A DNA stretch of 33,939 bases from Clostridia bacterium (GCA_017994115.1 JAGOLK010000007.1:18508-52446), one strand, 5' to 3'; shown: positions 1-6,811, counted from the first letter of the stretch. A program made the numbers and translations. The notes: generated from the sequence alone by a model not told the origin.

Positions 1-2
1 TA

Positions 3-327
3 TTTTTCTTCCATGTAGTAAGCCCTAATTCCTGCTGAATCGGCCAAGGAATACCTGGCCGGAGCAGTACTTTTGGGTGCGGCCCCCTGTACGGCAATGG
101 TATTCGTATGGAGCCATCTTACAAAGGGAGATCCTGCATATACCCTGGTGCAGGCAGCAGTGAATGATTTGATACTGCTAGCCGCCTTTACTCCTATAGT
201 GTCTTTTCTGCTTGGTGTCAGTGATGTTGCTGTTCCTTATGATACATTATTCCTGTCGGTTATATTGTTTGTGGTAATACCTTTGGCAGGATGCACTGCG
301 GGAGGCAGCCATGACTGCCAAAAATAA
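3..327 (+). pseudogene. ACR3-type arsenite efflux pump remnant (truncated and frameshifted)
   Basis: ACR3 pumps (bile acid:sodium symporter superfamily) export As(III) thiolates across the membrane. From about position 22 the frame reads [14 protein letters not shown] and then [13 protein letters not shown], the characteristic central segment of clostridial ACR3 with its conserved cysteine, and continues through two hydrophobic helices. The upstream residues F-F-F-H-V-V-S (positions 3-23) are ACR3-like but lie in another frame, and the in-frame codons at 16-21 are TAG TAA, so there is a frameshift near 20-24. After I-P-L-A-G around 300 the similarity stops and the reading ends at 327, so the last several transmembrane helices are missing. 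The start of the gene lies outside the window. I read it as non-functional. It shows that the following genes belong to an arsenic locus. Confidence 0.75.
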
Positions 328-368
328 AAAAATAGAATGAAAGGGTGTGAATAGTAGTGATAGCTGAT

Positions 369-671
369 ATGAACAGTAATCTGAAAAAAGCTGGAGTATC
401 TCCTTGGCTGTATGGCTATATCAGACAAAGAGGAGATTCTATGAACGTAACCTTGAGACTTTCTATGCACGGGTGATGAGTGGCTTATGAAGAACCATCT
501 GGATTGATGGGAAAACCTGAAAACCCGGAGAAATTCACTGCTTTCTTGGTTCGGGATATAGTAATATATATTGATAATGATATTCTGGACGAATACCTGA
601 AGGATAATAAGCTGCATATAAATATAGAAGGCTATGGGCGTCAGCTTTTTGAGATTAAGGAGGAGTCTTGA
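369..671 (+). CDS. CC/Se-motif (seleno)protein with two adjacent in-frame TGA (Sec-Sec) codons
   Basis: Read through TGA TGA at 474-479, one frame gives a protein of about 100 residues. It has G-Y-I-R-Q-R-G-D-S, then M-N-V-T-L-R-L-S-M-H-G, U-U at residues 36-37, V-A-Y-E-E-P-S, G-K-P-E-N-P-E-K-F, and an acidic C-terminal half (Y-I-D-N-D-I-L-D-E-Y). This matches my recollection of the small 'CC/Se motif family (seleno)protein', in which a vicinal CC, CU or UC pair precedes a Y-x-P-x-x-x-x-G-K-P segment. Vicinal thiols or selenols would suit binding of arsenic or organometals, but the function is inferred. Similarity runs without a break across both TGAs, which argues against decay. A conventional gene caller would start at 480 and lose the active motif. 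The start is uncertain: ATG 369 is used, while GTG 357 has the better upstream purine run (AAAGGGTG). It ends immediately before the DUF2703 gene. Confidence 0.72.
495..510 (+). promoter_or_regulatory. candidate bacterial SECIS hairpin for the tandem TGA
   Basis: CCATC (495-499) and GATGG (506-510) form a 5-bp stem with the loop TGGATT, which has G at its second position. The loop begins 20 nt after the second TGA, within the distance bacterial SelB-binding hairpins usually occupy. It lies inside coding sequence, as bacterial SECIS elements do. Not folded computationally. Confidence 0.45.
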
Positions 672-1274
672 ATGAATAATAGGGAAATTTTGAGCAGTGG
701 ATGCCGCTCATGCGGATCAGGCTGCTGCGGTGGAGAGGTACCAAAGCAGGCTGGCAAAAGAAAAGTGGTTATAGATTTTTTATACCTTGATTTGAGTGTC
801 TGTAAATGGTGCCAGGGTACGGATAAAAGCCTCGAGGAAGCTTTGAATGATATTTCCAATGTATTGCAGGCATCCGGTATTGAGGTTGTTGTTAACAAAA
901 TCAATGTTACCAGCGAAGAACTGGCAATAAAGCATAGATTCATCAGTTCCCCTACAATCCGTGTAAACGGCAGGGATATTCAGATGGAGGTCAGGGAGAA
1001 GCTGTGTGATTCCTGCGGGGATCTGTGTGGTGACAGCGTAGATTGCCGTGTATGGGTATACAACGGAGAAGAGTATACAATACCGCCAAAAGCCCTGATA
1101 ATAGAAGGCATTCTGAAAGCTGTGCATGGCGGAGAAACAGCATGTGAGAGCTCTGAGTATAAACTGCCTGAAAACTTGAAAAAGTTTTATAAATCGATGG
1201 ATCAGAAAAACAAAATCAATGATGATTTTAAGAAAAGTTCATGCTGCGGAAGTGGAGAAAATAAATGCTGCTAA
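672..1274 (+). CDS. DUF2703 Cys-rich thioredoxin-fold protein of the arsenic locus
   Basis: A 200-residue soluble protein. The core (about residues 33-155) carries the DUF2703 signature: V-I-D-F-L-Y-L-D-L-S-V-C-K-W-C-Q-G-T, then S-S-P-T-I-R-V-N-G-R-D-I, then C-D-S-C-G-D-L-C-G with further cysteines, and Y-T-I-P-P-K-A-L-I-I-E. This looks like a thioredoxin-like fold with a CxxC in the usual position. Both ends are unusually cysteine rich: S-S-G-C-R-S-C-G-S-G-C-C-G-G at the N-terminus and S-S-C-C-G-S-G-E-N-K-C-C at the C-terminus. Vicinal pairs of this kind typically hold trivalent arsenic or other soft metals. It follows the CC/Se protein with no gap and precedes the permease by about 56 bp, so the genes are probably one transcript. 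Family identity is firm; the biochemical role (metalloid binding, or thiol redox partner of the permease) is inference. Confidence 0.82.
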   Translation: MNNREILSSGCRSCGSGCCGGEVPKQAGKRKVVIDFLYLDLSVCKWCQGTDKSLEEALNDISNVLQASGIEVVVNKINVTSEELAIKHRFISSPTIRVNGRDIQMEVREKLCDSCGDLCGDSVDCRVWVYNGEEYTIPPKALIIEGILKAVHGGETACESSEYKLPENLKKFYKSMDQKNKINDDFKKSSCCGSGENKCC

Positions 1275-1330
1275 AGTTATAAACCTTTGCAGTTCTGGGA
1301 TTTGTATTCCTATTGGGGGAGGTGAAATCA

Positions 1331-2347
1331 ATGAGCTATATTACTCAAATATTCAGCTGGTTAAATGCTCAGCTGCTAAAAATGGCATGGCTGTCGGAGC
1401 TGGTTGAAGCTCTGGTGGAGAAGGTATTTGGCTTATCCGTCGAAACAAGGCTTGGAGGAAGCATTCACTTTTTTATTTATGATGTAATTAAGATATTTAT
1501 ACTTCTGTCAGTACTCATATTTGCAATATCCTATATACAGAGCTATTTTCCGCCTGAGAAGACCAAGAAAATGCTTGGCGGCTTTAAAGGTATCAAGGGG
1601 AACATTTTAGGTGCATTGTTAGGTACTATAACACCCTTCTGAAGCTGCTCCAGCATACCGATATTTATCGGTTTTACCTCGGCCGGGCTGCCGTTGGGTG
1701 TAACATTCTCGTTTTTAATATCATCACCATTGGTTGATTTAGCTTCAATGCTGATATTGATGTCATTCTTTGGAGCCAAGATTGCAATTGCTTATGTTGT
1801 TGTCGGACTGATACTTGCAGTAGCAGGTGGTACGGTCATTGACAAGCTGGGACTGGAAAAATACGTTGAGAGCTATGTAAGAGATATAGAAAATGTCGAT
1901 CTGGATATGTCGGAAATGACACGCCATGAAAGGATTTCTTATTCAAAACAGCAGGTAAAGGATATTATTAAGAAAGTCTGGCTGTATATATTGATCGGTG
2001 TTGGCATGGGAGCCGCAATCCACAATTGGATTCCTCAAAGCATAGTGGAAAATGTCATAGGAGAAAACAATCCTTTTGCGGTTTTATTGGCAACTGCTAT
2101 AGGAGTCCCGATGTATGCTGACATATTCGGTACTATTCCTATTGCAGAAGCATTGTTTTCCAAAGGTGTAGGGGTAGGTACCGTTCTTTCCTTCATGATG
2201 GCTGTTACAACGTTGTCTCTGCCTTCGATGATATTGCTGAGCAAGGTTGTCAAGCCGAAGCTCCTGGCAATATTTGTTGCAATTGTATCTATCGGTATTC
2301 TGATAATAGGGTATTTGTTCAATGCAATTTCCTTTATTTTAATATAA
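1331..2347 (+). CDS. ArsP/DUF318-family permease with selenocysteine (TGA) at the TPFCSCS cysteine
   Basis: Read through TGA at 1640-1642 this gives 338 residues of a predicted permease (PF03773, the family of the organoarsenical exporter ArsP). The N-terminal half has helices around S-I-H-F-F-I-Y-D-V-I-K-I-F-I and ends in G-A-L-L-G-T-I-T-P-F. The TGA (residue 104) is followed without interruption by S-C-S-S-I-P-I-F-I-G-F-T-S-A-G-L-P. The family motif here is T-P-F-C-S-C-S, so the TGA falls exactly on the conserved first cysteine. The C-terminal half repeats the fold (A-T-A-I-G-V-P-M-Y-A-D-I-F-G-T-I-P-I). ATG 1331 was chosen because a strong GGGGGAGGTG site ends 7 nt upstream. A standard caller would report two broken genes. 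The likely role is efflux of arsenic or organometal species; the substrate is unproven. It is flanked by a DUF2703 gene and a thioredoxin-like gene. Confidence 0.8.
1657..1672 (+). promoter_or_regulatory. candidate SECIS hairpin for the permease TGA
   Basis: ACCGAT (1657-1662) pairs perfectly with ATCGGT (1667-1672) around the loop ATTT. The loop starts 20 nt after the TGA, the same spacing as in the upstream tandem-TGA gene. It lacks the G often seen in bacterial SECIS loops, so the assignment is tentative. A second small hairpin, GCTG/CAGC at 1644-1654, lies too close to the TGA to be the usual element. Confidence 0.35.
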
Positions 2348-2373
2348 TAGAAATATTTTAAGGAGGTCAAAAA

Positions 2374-2604
2374 ATGGTAATAAAAGTATTGGGTTCAGGC
2401 TGCATGAACTGCAGGAAGCTAGAGGAGAACGCAAAAGCGGCAGTGAAGGAACTGGGTATTGATGCAAAAGTTGAGAAAGTGGAAAATTACAAAGACATAC
2501 TGGCCTATGGAGTAATGAAAACACCGGCACTTGTTGTAAATGAGAAAGTGAAGGTTATGGGCAGAGTTGCAGACACCGAAGAGATAAAAAAGCTTCTGGT
2601 ATAA
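2374..2604 (+). CDS. small thioredoxin-like protein (TM0996/MTH895 type, CxxC)
   Basis: A 76-residue protein opening V-I-K-V-L-G-S-G-C-M-N-C-R-K-L, i.e. a CxxC active site right after the first strand, and containing the cis-proline segment M-K-T-P-A-L-V-V-N-E-K-V-K-V-M-G. Both are typical of the minimal thioredoxin family that often sits beside ArsP-type permeases and ArsR regulators. AAGGAGG lies just upstream of ATG 2374. As the last gene of the resistance block it would be a thiol reductant or metal relay for the permease or for the selenol/thiol proteins upstream (inference). Its active site uses ordinary cysteine codons, unlike the permease and the CC/Se protein. It runs towards the ThiF-type gene on the other strand, leaving only 7 bp between their stops. 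Confidence 0.85.
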   Translation: MVIKVLGSGCMNCRKLEENAKAAVKELGIDAKVEKVENYKDILAYGVMKTPALVVNEKVKVMGRVADTEEIKKLLV

Positions 2605-2611
2605 TTGAGGC

Positions 2612-3997
2612 CTATTTATCTTTGCAAACAAACTCGTAATTTTGGAGCGTTGTGATAGAAGGATCAGTTCCGCACAACGCACACTCAGGCGATTTGCCGA
2701 TATCCACCAGGGTAAAATCCATATTTAGTGCATCAAACAGGAGTATTTTATTGGCCAGGGTCCCGCCGGCACCTGTCAAATGCTTAAGTGCTTCAATTGC
2801 CTGTATCATACCCATGACCCCGGGGACAGCACCTAATACTCCTGTTTCTGAGCAGGCCGGTACGGGATTGCTGTCTTTTGTTTCAGGGAAAATGCAGCGG
2901 TAGCATGGGCTTTTGTCCGGTATTATGGTTGTTGCAAGCCCGTCAAAGCGTAAGACTCCGGCTTCAATCAAAGGCTTTTTCAAGAAATAGCAGGCGTCAT
3001 TCAGCAAATAACGATTGGGCAAATTGTCAAGAGCACTTATTACTATATCATAATCAGCAATAAGTTCTTTCGCATTTTCAAATGAAAACTTCTGTTCATA
3101 GGTGCAGATTTCCAAATCAGGATTCAGCTTCTTTAAGAATATTTCCGCAGACTTTACCTTGGCCATGCCGAGAGTTTCAGTTGAGTGCAGTATCTGCCTG
3201 TTGAGGTTGCTGGTTTCAACCGTGTCAAAGTCTACCAATCCCAGTTTTCCTATGCCTGACACAGTCAGCATGTAGGCAATTGGAGAACCCAGTCCGCCGG
3301 TGCCCACAATCAAGACCTTTGCTTTGCCAAGTTGTTTTATTGCATTTTCAGGATTCATAGTATATTCTGCCTTTTTATTATTGATACGGCCATGGACAAA
3401 GTCATAAGTCCCTAAATCAAATTGAAATACTTGCTCACTGATACTGCCGACGCCCAACAATACCTTTACGGCTTCTATGGCAGCAAGTGTACCGGCAAAT
3501 CCTGGACATGCTTTATTAAACAATGGCAATTGCTCATAGTTCTTATTTTCCATAAAGAAGTTGTTAACTTCATTAATAACCTGATTTACGATTTCTTTTC
3601 CTCGGGCAGTTCTTACATATCCGCAGCTGCCGCAAGCTGCCGAGAATATAACGGGAATGTCTGTGTCACTTATCTTTGAAGCCGGTATCGGGTTTTCGCA
3701 TAATACCACCATGGCATCATAATCCTCAGCAAAATCAGCCATCTTTATTTCCAAATCAGGATTAAGCCCTCTGGCTTTTTGAAATATAAACTCAAATCCA
3801 TCCGTATTTCCTGAATGACAACTTATCTTGCCGATGCCCATAGCTGCCATATAATACAGCAAAACTGCAGAGCCTGAGATACTGTCACAGTATACCAGTA
3901 TGGATGATTCAAGCAGCTTCTTTTGACCAGGCCCGCTGATTTCCGGCATTATAATATGCCGCAAATATCTTTGAATTTGTTCTTTTTCCAGTATCAT
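2612..3997 (-). CDS. ThiF/MoeB/HesA-type E1-like adenylyltransferase with a second, degenerate E1 domain
   Basis: A protein of about 461 residues with two ThiF-like halves. The N-terminal half begins L-E-K-E-Q-I-Q-R-Y-L-R-H-I-I-M-P-E-I, as in MoeB/ThiF, but the nucleotide loop is lost (S-I-L-V-Y-C-D-S-I-S-G-S). The C-terminal half is complete: nucleotide loop V-G-T-G-G-L-G-S-P, D-F-D-T-V-E-T-S-N-L-N-R-Q, a zinc site from C-Y-R-C and C-A-L-C, and a candidate catalytic cysteine in P-A-C-S-E-T-G. Such enzymes adenylate the C-terminal glycine of ubiquitin-like sulfur carriers (ThiS/MoaD). No sulfur carrier gene is adjacent. ATG at 3997 is preferred over the longer reading from 4057 because GGGAG precedes it and homology starts there. 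The intact active half and dead first half suggest an internally asymmetric enzyme. The specific pathway is not determined. Confidence 0.8.
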   Translation of the reverse strand: MILEKEQIQRYLRHIIMPEISGPGQKKLLESSILVYCDSISGSAVLLYYMAAMGIGKISCHSGNTDGFEFIFQKARGLNPDLEIKMADFAEDYDAMVVLCENPIPASKISDTDIPVIFSAACGSCGYVRTARGKEIVNQVINEVNNFFMENKNYEQLPLFNKACPGFAGTLAAIEAVKVLLGVGSISEQVFQFDLGTYDFVHGRINNKKAEYTMNPENAIKQLGKAKVLIVGTGGLGSPIAYMLTVSGIGKLGLVDFDTVETSNLNRQILHSTETLGMAKVKSAEIFLKKLNPDLEICTYEQKFSFENAKELIADYDIVISALDNLPNRYLLNDACYFLKKPLIEAGVLRFDGLATTIIPDKSPCYRCIFPETKDSNPVPACSETGVLGAVPGVMGMIQAIEALKHLTGAGGTLANKILLFDALNMDFTLVDIGKSPECALCGTDPSITTLQNYEFVCKDK

Positions 3998-4229
3998 GCG
4001 ATCATCTCCCGAACAATACTTCGCCAAGTTGATAATTATTTTCATGTTTAATAACATTTTAACAGCTTTTGTTTACATTTTAAAGGTATTCCTGCAAGAT
4101 TAAATGAGGAGAGCGGCGCTTTTGCTTTTCAACATAAAATCTTCATATTTGTTTAATAGTATGGTAATAGAGAATGTACTGGGATACAAACGGATATATC
4201 CTCTGCAAAAAAAACTGGGAGGTTGGATT

Positions 4230-4355
4230 ATGAAAAGTCTTAAGAAAATGATTGATGATTTCCTGAAGAGGTTAGCTGCCCAAAACAAGGAGCAGTTTGG
4301 CGATGAAAAGCTGGACTGCTGCAAAGTGGGCCGGCCAAAACAGAAGGACAAGTAA
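4230..4355 (+). CDS. LDCC-motif mini-protein, putative metal binding
   Basis: A 41-residue protein with a basic amphipathic helix (M-K-S-L-K-K-M-I-D-D-F-L-K-R-L) followed by F-G-D-E-K-L-D-C-C-K-V and a lysine-rich tail. It resembles the small proteins named for an L-D-C-C motif and suspected of binding metal through the vicinal cysteines. CTGGGAGG lies 7 nt before ATG 4230. A longer in-frame reading from 4104 exists but has no ribosome site at its start and no family resemblance before the methionine used here. It is immediately upstream of the response-regulator remnant and sensor kinase. Function unknown. Confidence 0.65.
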   Translation: MKSLKKMIDDFLKRLAAQNKEQFGDEKLDCCKVGRPKQKDK

Positions 4356-4383
4356 AAATGAGAACAGTTTTAATTATATTGTA

Positions 4384-4562
4384 ATGGAGTAGAATGAACT
4401 TAAGATACTTGCTATAGATGATGAAGGAAAAATAGCGGAGGTTGTAGAATCCTATCTGAAGACAAGCGGATATAAGGTATATACAGCATTTAACCAGACA
4501 CAAAGTATCTTAAATATATTCTAACTGTGCATGGAGTAGGCTATAAATTTGGCGGTGATTGA
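4384..4562 (+). pseudogene. OmpR-family response regulator remnant (middle of gene deleted)
   Basis: From about 4393 the frame gives N-E-L-K-I-L-A-I-D-D-E-G-K-I-A-E-V-V-E-S-Y-L-K-T-S-G-Y-K-V-Y-T-A-F, the first strand, acidic pocket and first helices of a receiver domain. The next recognisable residues, in a different frame, are D-T-K-Y-L-K-Y-I-L-T-V-H-G-V-G-Y-K-F-G-G-D, the last strand and wing of an OmpR/PhoB DNA-binding domain, ending at the stop 4560-4562. Roughly 170 residues are missing, including the phosphorylated aspartate and the recognition helix. ATG GAG at 4384 is also followed by TAG. The remnant cannot be functional as read. Its stop directly abuts the kinase ATG (TGAATG), as in an intact regulator-kinase operon. 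Confidence 0.75.
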
Positions 4563-5969
4563 ATGAAGGTATCCTTAAGGACTAAACTGACATTGTCCCA
4601 TGTTGCAACAGCTTTGATATGCGTCGCATTGATAAGCTTGTTTTCCAATATCCTGTTGGAAAGACATTTTCAGGATTATATCAGGTCAAATCAGGAAAAA
4701 AGGAATAAAGAATTGGTCTCGGTTTTTTCAAGCAATTATCAAAGCAATGGGCGGTGGAATGCGGAAAGCGTACAGGATATAGGGATATATGCCCTTGAGC
4801 AGGGTATGATTGTTGAAGTAAGGGATCAATCGGGTAATATTATATGGAATGCTATATCCTATAATAATGGTTGGTGTAACCGAATGCTTGACCATATGGC
4901 AAATAATATGTACAGCCGTTATCCCAATTGGGAGGGTAAGCTGGTGCAGGTCAACTATCCCGTTTTCTATAAGGGAGAAAAAGTCGGCAGTATAGATATC
5001 GGGTATTATGGCCCTTTCTATTTTAATGACAATGATATGGCATTTATAAGTGCACTTAATCGTATATTTATTAGTGTAGGTGTCTTTTCGCTGCTTCTGG
5101 CCTTTTTGTTCGGCTCAATTATGTCCAGGAGGATTACAATGCCTATAACCCGGGTTATCAACACGGCGCGGATGATAGCAAAGGGTTATTTCGGGGACAG
5201 AAGCTATGAACGAACAAGTACAAAAGAAATCAGCCAGTTGACGGATACTATAAATGATTTGGCGGAAACCCTGGAAACCCAGGAGAAGCTCCGAAAGCGC
5301 CTGACGGGTGATGTTGCCCATGAACTAAGAACACCTGTTGCTACACTGCAAAGCCACCTGGAGGCAATGATTGACGGAATATGGGAGCCAAGCTCAGACA
5401 GGCTCAAAAGCTGCCATGAGGAAACAATGAGGATAAACAGGATGATCGGTGACCTGGAAAAGCTGGCACGCTATGAAAGCGACAATATGATATTGGATAA
5501 AGAAGAGTTCCCCTTATGCGAATTGATAAAGATAATGGTGCAGAACTTTGAAAAGGAGTTTATACAAAGGAATATAAAGATTCAAATACAATGTGAAAAC
5601 ATTATGCTTTTTGCTGACAGGGATAAAATCAGTCAGGTTCTTGTAAATCTGATATCAAATGCATTAAAGTATACCAACAACAATGGCCAGGTTACAATAA
5701 CCGCTGCTGATTCCGGCGATAATACGACAATTGCAGTCAGCGACACCGGTATCGGTATCTCAGAAGAAGATCTTCCCTATATATTTGAACGTTTTTATAG
5801 GGCGGATAAGTCCAGAAACAGGACGACCGGCGGCTCCGGTATAGGATTGACTATAGCCAAGGCTATTGTGGAGGCGCATAAAGGCAGTATTTCAGCAGCC
5901 GGCAAACTAAATGAAGGCACGGTATTTACCGTTGTTCTGCCGAAAAAAGATAATCGAAGGGAGATATAA
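4563..5969 (+). CDS. membrane sensor histidine kinase (HAMP, HisKA, HATPase_c)
   Basis: A 468-residue protein with an N-terminal membrane helix (about 10-31), an extracytoplasmic sensor region of about 135 residues rich in Asn, Tyr and Trp, and a second helix (about 165-187). A HAMP linker follows (S-R-R-I-T-M-P-I-T-R-V-I), then the H-box D-V-A-H-E-L-R-T-P with phosphoacceptor H253, and the ATPase boxes N-L-I-S-N-A-L-K-Y-T, D-T-G-I-G-I, F-E-R-F-Y-R and G-G-S-G-I-G-L. All catalytic boxes are intact. Length and order are typical of BaeS/CpxA-type kinases. Its cognate regulator directly upstream is reduced to a remnant, so the kinase is either orphaned or works with a regulator elsewhere. The signal sensed is unknown; lemA and the TPM gene downstream could be targets. 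Confidence 0.9.
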   Translation: MKVSLRTKLTLSHVATALICVALISLFSNILLERHFQDYIRSNQEKRNKELVSVFSSNYQSNGRWNAESVQDIGIYALEQGMIVEVRDQSGNIIWNAISYNNGWCNRMLDHMANNMYSRYPNWEGKLVQVNYPVFYKGEKVGSIDIGYYGPFYFNDNDMAFISALNRIFISVGVFSLLLAFLFGSIMSRRITMPITRVINTARMIAKGYFGDRSYERTSTKEISQLTDTINDLAETLETQEKLRKRLTGDVAHELRTPVATLQSHLEAMIDGIWEPSSDRLKSCHEETMRINRMIGDLEKLARYESDNMILDKEEFPLCELIKIMVQNFEKEFIQRNIKIQIQCENIMLFADRDKISQVLVNLISNALKYTNNNGQVTITAADSGDNTTIAVSDTGIGISEEDLPYIFERFYRADKSRNRTTGGSGIGLTIAKAIVEAHKGSISAAGKLNEGTVFTVVLPKKDNRREI

Positions 5970-6156
5970 GGAGCTAGAGCTATATTTGCAGTGTATGGAT
6001 GATAGGTTCAGAGGAATTCGATAAAGGGATTTCGATTCGGTTAATATCCGGATAATATATGGCTTTCAAAGAAACTATATATATGGTATATTCTATTATG
6101 ATGAATTTTAGTGGTACCATTTGAAATTCAGAGTAAAAAATAAGTGAGGTAGTAAA

Positions 6157-6720
6157 GTGAAAAACAAATCATGGATTATAATAATTGGGGTTGTCGTCTT
6201 ATTGGCGGTTTATGTTGTGGGGGTACAAAGAAGCCTGGTGAATTTGAGCGAGGAAGTAAACGCATCCTGGAGCGATATTGAGGTACAATATCAAAGAAGA
6301 GCTGATTTGATACCAAACATTGTAGAGACGGTAAAAGCGCAGGCTATAAAAGAACAGGAAATTTTCACACAGATTGCGGAAGCGCGTTCAAAACTGTCAG
6401 GGGCAGCAAGTGTGCAGGAGAAAATTGATGCAAATGCCGAAGTATCTTCGGTGCTGGGAAGACTTCTGGCTATCGCGGAGAATTATCCGGAGCTCAAGCA
6501 GAATCAGGGCTTCCAGGACTTAAGAGTACAGCTTGAAGGTACGGAAAACAGAATTGCAGTTGCCAGAAAATATTATAATGACAATGTAAAGGAATATAAC
6601 AAGAAGATAAAGGTATTTCCGACAAATATAGCGGCAGGCATATTGGGTTATTCAGATGAATTCCCTTATATTGAAGCGGAAGCCGGTGCGGAGAAGGCAC
6701 CTGATGTAGATTTTGATTAA
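6157..6720 (+). CDS. lemA: LemA family protein
   Basis: A 187-residue LemA protein: an N-terminal membrane anchor (S-W-I-I-I-I-G-V-V-V-L-L-A-V-Y) followed by the conserved helical domain with L-V-x-L-x-E-x-V-x-x-x-W-S-D-I-E-V-Q-Y-Q-R-R-A-D-L-I-P-N-I-V-E-T-V. It then has E-N-Y-P-E-L-K, F-Q-D-L-x-x-Q-L-E-G-T-E-N-R-I-A-V-A-R and the closing Y-N-x-x-V-K-E-Y-N segment with F-P-T-N-I. The family's biochemical role is not settled; members are membrane-associated and are commonly paired, as here, with a TPM-domain protein. GTG 6157 is the start, with GTGAGG 9-10 nt upstream. The intergenic region before it (5970-6156) is AT-rich and probably holds the promoter. Confidence 0.9.
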   Translation: MKNKSWIIIIGVVVLLAVYVVGVQRSLVNLSEEVNASWSDIEVQYQRRADLIPNIVETVKAQAIKEQEIFTQIAEARSKLSGAASVQEKIDANAEVSSVLGRLLAIAENYPELKQNQGFQDLRVQLEGTENRIAVARKYYNDNVKEYNKKIKVFPTNIAAGILGYSDEFPYIEAEAGAEKAPDVDFD

Positions 6721-6744
6721 TACGGAATGTAAAAGGAACTGTAC

Positions 6745-6775
6745 AGCAACTCTAAAACATGGTTTTAGAGTTGCT
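6745..6775. terminator. perfect 14-bp hairpin between lemA and the TPM gene
   Basis: AGCAACTCTAAAAC (6745-6758) and GTTTTAGAGTTGCT (6762-6775) are exactly complementary around the trinucleotide ATG. There is no T-run after it, so it may act as an mRNA processing or stability hairpin, or a weak attenuator that sets the lemA:TPM ratio, rather than a classical terminator. Confidence 0.5.
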
Positions 6776-6811
6776 CATCTATTTGAAGACTTTGAGTTGG
6801 GGGGCATGTGA

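Noticed and set aside
480-671. A stand-alone 63-residue gene starting at GTG 480
   Set aside because: Homology-like sequence runs upstream through the two TGAs, and no ribosome site precedes 480.
1644-1654. GCTG/CAGC hairpin as the SECIS of the permease
   Set aside because: It begins 2 nt after the TGA, too close; the hairpin at 1657-1672 fits the usual distance.
1694-2347. A separate permease gene starting at TTG 1694 after a broken first half
   Set aside because: The same frame continues without loss across one TGA at a conserved cysteine, so read-through with Sec fits better than two pseudogene fragments.
6746-6774. GTTTTAGAG in the lemA hairpin as a CRISPR repeat or tracrRNA
   Set aside because: A single perfect hairpin with no repeat array, cas gene or spacer structure nearby.
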